Program-made: the position numbers and the translations under genes
The notes under the pieces: model-generated
Told to the model about the DNA's origin: nothing
The model's input: only the letters and a program-made list of their open reading frames with translations
Databases searched by the model: none
Assembly (NCBI GenBank): GCA_910577165.1
Contig: CAJTLX010000002.1
Span: 153,629-172,528, forward strand
Length of the DNA stretch: 18,900 nucleotides
Direction: 5' to 3'
Origin: an uncultured Lachnospiraceae bacterium
GTDB lineage: Bacteria > Bacillota > Clostridia > Lachnospirales > Lachnospiraceae
Part shown: piece by piece, positions 14,474-18,900 of the stretch
Position numbering within the stretch: the first letter of the stretch is position 1
How the letters are laid out: the number at the start of each line of letters is the position of its first letter

Positions 14474-14547
14474 GGGCAGTTATAAAATGTAAATTTTTTA
14501 CAATACTCTATTCTATATTGTAAAAGATCCAGATTCTGTAACTGCCC
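14474..14547. repeat. Nested inverted-repeat element downstream of araD
   Basis: Outer perfect arms GGGCAGTTA (14474-14482) and TAACTGCCC (14539-14547) enclose inner perfect arms TTTTACAAT (14496-14504) and ATTGTAAAA (14517-14525). A third, mutually exclusive hairpin TGTAAA/TTTACA (14488-14502) overlaps the inner left arm. ATTTTTACATATTTTT follows, so it can also act as the araD terminator. Terminal inverted repeats around an A/T-rich interior of 74 bp resemble a small MITE-like or REP-type unit. Confidence 0.55.
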
Positions 14548-14567
14548 CATTTTTACATATTTTTGTG

Positions 14568-14596
14568 TTGCGTCCTCCTCTAAAATATTCTATAAT
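14568..14596 (+). promoter_or_regulatory. Promoter for the D-Ala-D-Ala carboxypeptidase gene
   Basis: -35 TTGCGT (14568-14573), 17-bp spacer, perfect -10 TATAAT (14591-14596), ending 45 bp before the start codon. Confidence 0.7.
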
Positions 14597-14641
14597 AGTG
14601 GACATTAACATATTGCACATGAATTGAGGTTGACATAAACT

Positions 14642-16183
14642 ATGAAAATTAAACTATTCCGCTGTATCACTTTTCTCTTTATCGCCATATATTGTTTTTC
14701 TTTCTTCCCTCCGACAAGTCGACAGACGGTTGTACGGGCAGAGGATGCCTCCCCCGAAGTTGATTTTATCTGGCCTTCTGGTCCATCCGTATATGCGGAT
14801 GCCGCGATTGTTATGGAAGTAACTACGGGACTTATCTTATATGAAAAAGATATCCGCACCGCCTACTACCCTGCAAGTATCACAAAGGTACTCACCGCAT
14901 TGATGGCACTGGAGAACTGTTCTTTAAATGAGATTGTCACAATGTCGGACGCTGCCGAACATAATGTTTATGGCAGTCGTATCGGTCTTGTTTCCGGAGA
15001 GCAGGTTACTCTGCGCGATGCCATGTACGGTATGCTTTTGGAGTCGGCGAACGAAGTTTCCTACGCGATCGGTGAACATATTGCCGCGCGCGTCAATGGC
15101 ACATCCGGCTCAAACGAAGAATTTTCCGCACTGATGAATGCGCGCGTAAAAGAACTTGGCGGAGTGAACAGCAATTTTCTCAATCCAAACGGTCTGCATG
15201 AGTCTGAACATTATACCTGCGCCTACGATATGGCACTGATTGGAAGAGAGGCCATCCAATACCCGGAATTTCGCAAGATCGCTGGAACCCGCACCTACAC
15301 CATCCCCGCAACAAATAAAAATGTAGCGCGCCCACTCGCAAACCATCATCGTTTTATCCGCAAAACGCTTTCCTATGACTACGCGATTGCAGGAAAGACC
15401 GGCGGCACAACGGAGGCTTTGACCACGCTTATCACATTTGCAGAAAAAGATGGTCTCACGCTAGTCGCTGTAGTTCTCCACGTAGATACTGCACTGCACG
15501 CCTATGAAGATACCATTAATATACTAAACTTTGCCTTTGAAAATTATTCCCTCTACAGTATTGAGGATACGGAATTGGATCTGGAACTTAGTTTCCCATC
15601 ACTATTTTCTCAGACAGCGAATTTTTCCACTGCGGGCAACCCGCTGATCCATATCGGCAAAAACAGTAATGTTGTGCTTCCAAACTCCGCAAATTTCTCC
15701 GATGCAGTAAAGTCCATTTCCTATACCCCCGTCGAGGAATTTGTTCACGGTGATAATGTAATTGGACAGATCTCATATGAATTTGCCGGAAAACATATTG
15801 GATCTGCGGATATCATATACGATAATCCCGATTACCCGATCACGCGCGCCGCATTTGAGGCACTCTGGCCAAGTTATATGATTCCCCCGGATATTATATT
15901 TAAGGAGGAAGATGGCACCTATGTGCCGATTGATCCTGAAACTAAGGAAGATTCCAAAGAAAATCCACCAGAGAAGACGGGGGAAGAAAAAGAAGACGGA
16001 AAAAGCAGGAGTTTAATTCCCCTTGTACTTGCCATTATCGCTGCCATTATTATTCTGACGGCTGGATGGTATCTTATCCGCATTGAACTGCCGCATCGTA
16101 AAAAACGGCGCGCCTATCGAAAAAAACACGAAGCCAGACTCCGCTCCTACAATCAGACGGACGACGAGAAATTTAATTTGTAA
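14642..16183 (+). CDS. D-alanyl-D-alanine carboxypeptidase (PBP5/DacF type)
   Basis: A 513-aa secreted, membrane-anchored low-molecular-weight penicillin-binding protein that trims the terminal D-Ala from peptidoglycan stem peptides. An N-terminal signal sequence (about 1-33) is followed by the S11 serine-peptidase domain: S79-x-x-K82 (ASITK), S135-A-N137 and K252-T-G (GKTGGTTE). A beta-rich PBP5 C-terminal domain is seen around 330-410. Unlike the amphipathic-helix anchor of many PBP5 proteins, it ends with an acidic/Lys-rich linker (about 420-457), a true membrane span (about 458-480) and a basic cytoplasmic tail. SD is weak and distant (TGAGG about 12 nt upstream). dacA, dacB and dacF cannot be separated here. 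Own promoter and terminator. Confidence 0.93.
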   Translation: MKIKLFRCITFLFIAIYCFSFFPPTSRQTVVRAEDASPEVDFIWPSGPSVYADAAIVMEVTTGLILYEKDIRTAYYPASITKVLTALMALENCSLNEIVTMSDAAEHNVYGSRIGLVSGEQVTLRDAMYGMLLESANEVSYAIGEHIAARVNGTSGSNEEFSALMNARVKELGGVNSNFLNPNGLHESEHYTCAYDMALIGREAIQYPEFRKIAGTRTYTIPATNKNVARPLANHHRFIRKTLSYDYAIAGKTGGTTEALTTLITFAEKDGLTLVAVVLHVDTALHAYEDTINILNFAFENYSLYSIEDTELDLELSFPSLFSQTANFSTAGNPLIHIGKNSNVVLPNSANFSDAVKSISYTPVEEFVHGDNVIGQISYEFAGKHIGSADIIYDNPDYPITRAAFEALWPSYMIPPDIIFKEEDGTYVPIDPETKEDSKENPPEKTGEEKEDGKSRSLIPLVLAIIAAIIILTAGWYLIRIELPHRKKRRAYRKKHEARLRSYNQTDDEKFNL

Positions 16184-16208
16184 TTTTTCTCAGTGATAGA
16201 CAAACCGC

Positions 16209-16243
16209 AAAAAGCATCTGGTTTTCATTTTCCGGATGCTTTT
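16209..16243 (+). terminator. Intrinsic terminator of the carboxypeptidase gene
   Basis: AAAAGCATCTGG (16210-16221) pairs with CCGGATGCTTTT (16232-16243) with one wobble, loop about 10 nt, short T-run. Confidence 0.8.
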
Positions 16244-16345
16244 GATTTTCCAGATAATTTTTCATTTCAGGCGGAAGATAATTTCCTCTCAGTTCAATTT
16301 TCCGTTCAAAATATCTATAAATATTAGATAAAAAGGACGGATATC

Positions 16346-16374
16346 TTTGTTAAAATACCAGCAATTTTAACAAA
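16346..16374. promoter_or_regulatory. Perfect dyad upstream of the lipoprotein promoter
   Basis: TTTGTTAAAAT (16346-16356) and ATTTTAACAAA (16364-16374), perfect 11-bp arms with a 7-bp centre, ending 15 bp before the -35 box. It has no T-run on the plus strand. An operator for a dimeric regulator or an mRNA-independent palindrome are both possible; no regulator is identified. Confidence 0.5.
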
Positions 16375-16388
16375 AAGCAGACTTGCCC

Positions 16389-16417
16389 TTGTCTTATATA
16401 CTTTTTTGTGCTAGTAT
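16389..16417 (+). promoter_or_regulatory. Candidate promoter for the lipoprotein gene
   Basis: -35 TTGTCT (16389-16394), 17-bp spacer, -10 TAGTAT (16412-16417), 57 bp before the start codon. Confidence 0.45.
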
Positions 16418-16474
16418 TAAAAAATGATACTTTTACAACTCTTTTAAATTTATTGAAGAAAGCAGTGATAAAAA

Positions 16475-17722
16475 ATGAAACGATTAAAATATAAAATAAT
16501 CTCTGAATATAAAATAATCTCAATTTACCTCTGTGGCATTTTATTGACCTCCTGTGGAAACCCCCAGGATACTCCCGACTCAACCCCTCTGCCGCCATCC
16601 CAAACCCCGACAATCAGCCAGGAGTTAATTAATCCCACTACTCCCGCCACAGAGAGTACACCAAGCCCAACGACTTCGGAAAATAATTTCGAGGCAGCTC
16701 CCACTGTCTTAACCCCCACACTCGCACTAGATCCAATTTTTATTCCGGAGTCAAACCACATATGTACCTATGTCAACTATGCAAACTCCTTTCCTCTTGT
16801 TATCACAGATCATGCTATCGTCCAATTTTATTATGACGATACGGTATCTGTCGCGCACGAGAGCGGTCACCGTTACCGTCTTTCCCTCTCCGAGATAGTG
16901 ACCTGTAGCGAGGCTGATTTATCCAATCCGGATCTATGGTATTTTTGTGGTGCATTTCAACTAGACAATACAGTCTATGCTCATTTTGATTACCTCAATG
17001 GGGAAACTAACACGCCTTCCCTGCTTATCCGGATACAGCCGGAAGTGGAAAATGCGGAGGTATCCTGCTGTATTTTTTCCTGGAATCCAAAAAAACATTT
17101 TCAGGACTGTTTTGCGTTTACCGATCAATATATCTATTATACCAGCACAGATAATGCAGATACTGCCACCACGGATATTCTGCGCACTGATCGGAACGGG
17201 GAGAATTTGACTACTTTTTATCAGGGGCTTCCCGGTGAAACGATTCGCTACATGACCTGCGATGGAAATTATCTTTCCTATATGATTACAGATAAAAAAG
17301 AAAACAATCGTCTAATTAGCATAGAGTTATCCACAGGCAACGAAATACTGCTTTCTGCACATATTTCATCGCCGGACTTTCTGATCGGTTGGAATGGATA
17401 CCTCTTTACTTCTAACCAAAATGGAAAGTTTACTTATTTTGATTGTACTGCCGCCATACAAAAGACAATTACTTACACGAATAATCCCTCCATCTCGGCA
17501 GGTTATCCACTGACGGACGGCAAAATAATCTACCTTCCGCTGATCAACTATTCCAGTGAAATGGCAACGCTCCTTCTTCCGCTGGATCTTGCAGAAAATA
17601 ATATGCTGGAGGAAATTTATCTGAACGATACGTACTATTACAGTGTCGGCATGATCAACAATAATCTATATACAGAAAATATGGAATCCTATATTATTTT
17701 TGATATTACAGGACAAAATTAA
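16475..17722 (+). CDS. Lipoprotein with propeller-like ectodomain
   Basis: A 415-aa putative lipoprotein. The signal peptide has a lipobox LLTSC with C27 as the lipidated residue, followed by a Pro/Ser/Thr-rich low-complexity linker (about 28-75) that would span the cell wall. The remaining 330 residues are rich in aromatic and Asp/Asn beta-turn patterns that recur (YIYYTSTDN...ILRTDRNGENLTTFYQG; YLSYMITDKKENNRLISIELSTGNE, cited in part; IIYLPLIN), resembling DUF5050-type beta-propellers. The n-region holds a six-residue tandem duplication (YKIISE/YKIISI) caused by an 18-bp repeat. The ribosome binding site is weak (GAAAG about 12 nt upstream). No operon partner; function unknown, perhaps surface sensing or binding. 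Fold assignment is moderate. Confidence 0.75.
   Translation: MKRLKYKIISEYKIISIYLCGILLTSCGNPQDTPDSTPLPPSQTPTISQELINPTTPATESTPSPTTSENNFEAAPTVLTPTLALDPIFIPESNHICTYVNYANSFPLVITDHAIVQFYYDDTVSVAHESGHRYRLSLSEIVTCSEADLSNPDLWYFCGAFQLDNTVYAHFDYLNGETNTPSLLIRIQPEVENAEVSCCIFSWNPKKHFQDCFAFTDQYIYYTSTDNADTATTDILRTDRNGENLTTFYQGLPGETIRYMTCDGNYLSYMITDKKENNRLISIELSTGNEILLSAHISSPDFLIGWNGYLFTSNQNGKFTYFDCTAAIQKTITYTNNPSISAGYPLTDGKIIYLPLINYSSEMATLLLPLDLAENNMLEEIYLNDTYYYSVGMINNNLYTENMESYIIFDITGQN
16488..16521 (+). repeat. 18-bp-period tandem duplication in the lipoprotein signal peptide
   Basis: AATATAAAATAATCTC occurs at 16488-16503 and 16506-16521, period 18 bp, i.e. six codons in frame. It doubles YKIIS in the n-region. 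Confidence 0.9.
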
Positions 17723-17725
17723 CTC

Positions 17726-17754
17726 TTGACTTTATTGCAGTTTTTCTCTATAAT
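17726..17754 (+). promoter_or_regulatory. Promoter for tRNA-Arg
   Basis: -35 TTGACT (17726-17731), 17-bp spacer, -10 TATAAT (17749-17754). It begins 4 bp after the lipoprotein stop codon and leaves a 57-bp leader before the tRNA. Confidence 0.8.
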
Positions 17755-17811
17755 GTAAATGTTATCTTTTGTTGTTCTGCATCAAAAGAAGCTGGTTTCA
17801 TCCGATTTTAA

Positions 17812-17885
17812 GTCCTCGTAGCTCAGTTGGATAGAGCGACCGCCTCCTAAGCGGTAGGTCGGACGTTCAAGTCGTCTCGGGGACG
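17812..17885 (+). tRNA. tRNA-Arg(CCT)
   Basis: A 74-nt cloverleaf. Acceptor GTCCTCG (17812-17818) pairs with CGGGGAC (17878-17884) with one wobble; discriminator G. Anticodon stem ACCGC/GCGGT with loop CTCCTAA gives anticodon CCT, which reads AGG. T-arm GGACG-TTCAAGT-CGTCT. CCA not encoded. Confidence 0.95.
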
Positions 17886-17922
17886 CGAGAAAGAGATTGC
17901 TGTAAAGCAGTCACCACAGAAA

Positions 17923-17962
17923 ACAGCATGAAAAGTAAAATACCTTTCATGCTGTCTTTTTT
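17923..17962 (+). terminator. Intrinsic terminator after tRNA-Arg
   Basis: Perfect 11-bp arms ACAGCATGAAA (17923-17933) and TTTCATGCTGT (17945-17955) followed by a T-run. A smaller TGCT/AGCA hairpin lies between it and the tRNA. Confidence 0.85.
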
Positions 17963-18054
17963 ATGCGCAGGGAAAAACTTTTCTCCTACTCGATTCCCTT
18001 GTAATAAGAAGTCTCCCTCCTTCAGGGTGTAAAATAAATGCAATCAAAGATTTC

Positions 18055-18900
18055 CTATACCCTTGTAAAATCCACATAGCCCTGCATCCATACAATTCCC
18101 CGAAATCTCCTCCCAACAAGTGGTTCCCCAAACAAGTCCTTCCGGCTAATACATACCTCAAATTCCATCTGGTTGCAGCAAAGCTGCAAAATATAAACCT
18201 GCTCGTCCGTCCAAATATTTTTTTCCACCCTTACATTCTCAATTGTTCCCAGGACAATATAATTGTCGGACTCTGAACCATAAGGAATAAATGAAGTATT
18301 CACAATACTATAAATATCTTCCCTGCGCACCCGCCTAGAAACCATCGAATATAAATCAATATCATCGAGCGTAAGACTTTCAATCGCCTCCTGATTTCCC
18401 TTTTTTGCCTCGGAGAGCAGTTTGGATCGCTGTGTCAAATCCGCATCCATAATTTTTTCCGCACGAATATTCTGCTTAGTCGGAAGCAGTATCTTGCCCT
18501 CCTTTGCAAGCCCTGTCGCAATCACAGGATGAATCTGACTTTCGCTTAGTTTCCCCATCTTTAAATAATCCACCACATTCTGCAAATAGAAAATAAGAGA
18601 AACTCCCAGACGAAAATCATCACACATTCCCGTATAAGCATCCGTATCCACTCGCTTACTAATAAAAATTTCCTCCGCTGTGCTAACGATATTTCCCTTT
18701 AAATATGGGAAATAATGTTCCATGTGAAACTCTTCCTCCGCGTCATACTCTCCCCGCACAACAACTCCAATCCCCGGCGCAACCTCAAAAGAAAGCTCTG
18801 CAATTCGCATATTTTCATCCATATATATATGCTTTTTCTGCGCATTCTTGATTGCCTTCTGAATCAGTTCTTGTTCTTCCCTATGATTCGTTAAATTTCC
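18055..18900 (-). CDS. DUF3881 family protein (5' end outside window)
   Basis: A soluble protein of unknown function, family DUF3881, seen mainly in Lachnospiraceae. The frame is open to the window's right edge (reading ...REEQELIQKAIKNAQ before MDENMRIAELSFEV), and the ATG at 18822 has no ribosome binding site, so I treat the gene as 5'-truncated by the window with 281 residues visible. Recognisable stretches: GVVVRGEYDAEEEFHMEHYFPY, cited in part, FYLQNVVDYL, TQRSKLLSEAKKGNQEAIE (helical), and RREDIYSIV...SFIPYGSESDNY, then GTIENV and VGRRFRGIVWMQGYVDF at the end. No membrane span or signal is seen in this part. It is convergent with tRNA-Arg. Confidence 0.8.
   Translation of the reverse strand, partial: GNLTNHREEQELIQKAIKNAQKKHIYMDENMRIAELSFEVAPGIGVVVRGEYDAEEEFHMEHYFPYLKGNIVSTAEEIFISKRVDTDAYTGMCDDFRLGVSLIFYLQNVVDYLKMGKLSESQIHPVIATGLAKEGKILLPTKQNIRAEKIMDADLTQRSKLLSEAKKGNQEAIESLTLDDIDLYSMVSRRVRREDIYSIVNTSFIPYGSESDNYIVLGTIENVRVEKNIWTDEQVYILQLCCNQMEFEVCISRKDLFGEPLVGRRFRGIVWMQGYVDFTRV

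Noticed and set aside
1..18900. CRISPR array, transposase or integrase genes, toxin-antitoxin pair, rRNA
   Set aside because: No regularly spaced direct-repeat array, no transposase or recombinase motifs and no recognisable toxin/antitoxin pair were seen on either strand.

Overview
The window looks like a chromosomal segment of a gut-type Lachnospiraceae (Clostridia, Bacillota). This is an inference from gene content (a DUF1854/ABC-transporter pair, a DUF3881 protein, an AraR-type GntR/LacI regulator, a TalC/FSA-type transaldolase, an AI-2E-family permease), strong AGGAGG-type ribosome binding sites, consensus sigma-A promoters with 17-bp spacers, and tRNA genes without an encoded CCA. No CRISPR array, insertion sequence, integrase or rRNA was seen.

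Layout. (1) 1-2911, plus strand: the last codons of a possible upstream gene, a DUF1854 protein, and a full-length ABC exporter half-transporter with an unusual N-terminal extension and zinc ribbon. A bidirectional terminator (2956-3010) separates this from (2) the minus-strand pentose-phosphate pair: transaldolase (5140-5793, transcribed first from a clear promoter) then transketolase (3014-4996). An 89-bp nested palindromic repeat sits between them. (3) A sirtuin deacylase (minus) is divergent from trmB (plus); trmB is followed by an unannotated 51-codon basic ORF and a thioredoxin. (4) A convergent terminator, then a minus-strand AI-2E-family permease whose promoter lies back-to-back with that of tRNA-Lys(CTT), with an A/T-tract region between. 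(5) 10178-12556 is an AT-richer, accessory-looking stretch: an unrecognised 169-aa protein, a short DUF6514-like protein, and a SARP-like response regulator whose receiver lacks the phosphoacceptor aspartate. (6) araR and araD (arabinose/pentose entry), then a D-Ala-D-Ala carboxypeptidase, a lipoprotein with a propeller-like ectodomain, tRNA-Arg(CCT), and a DUF3881 gene that runs off the right edge.

How the genes connect. araD makes D-xylulose 5-phosphate, which transketolase and transaldolase process, so the window carries much of a pentose-to-glycolysis route, although araA and araB are not here. The most interesting regulatory observation is in region 5. The promoter of the DUF6514-like gene carries three TTCCA-core repeats at exactly 11-bp spacing, and the last ends 8 bp before the -10 box. 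This is the geometry described for SARP-family activators, and a SARP-like regulator is encoded immediately upstream. I did not find a clearly new multi-gene system; that regulator/operator pair and the structured intergenic repeats are the best leads.
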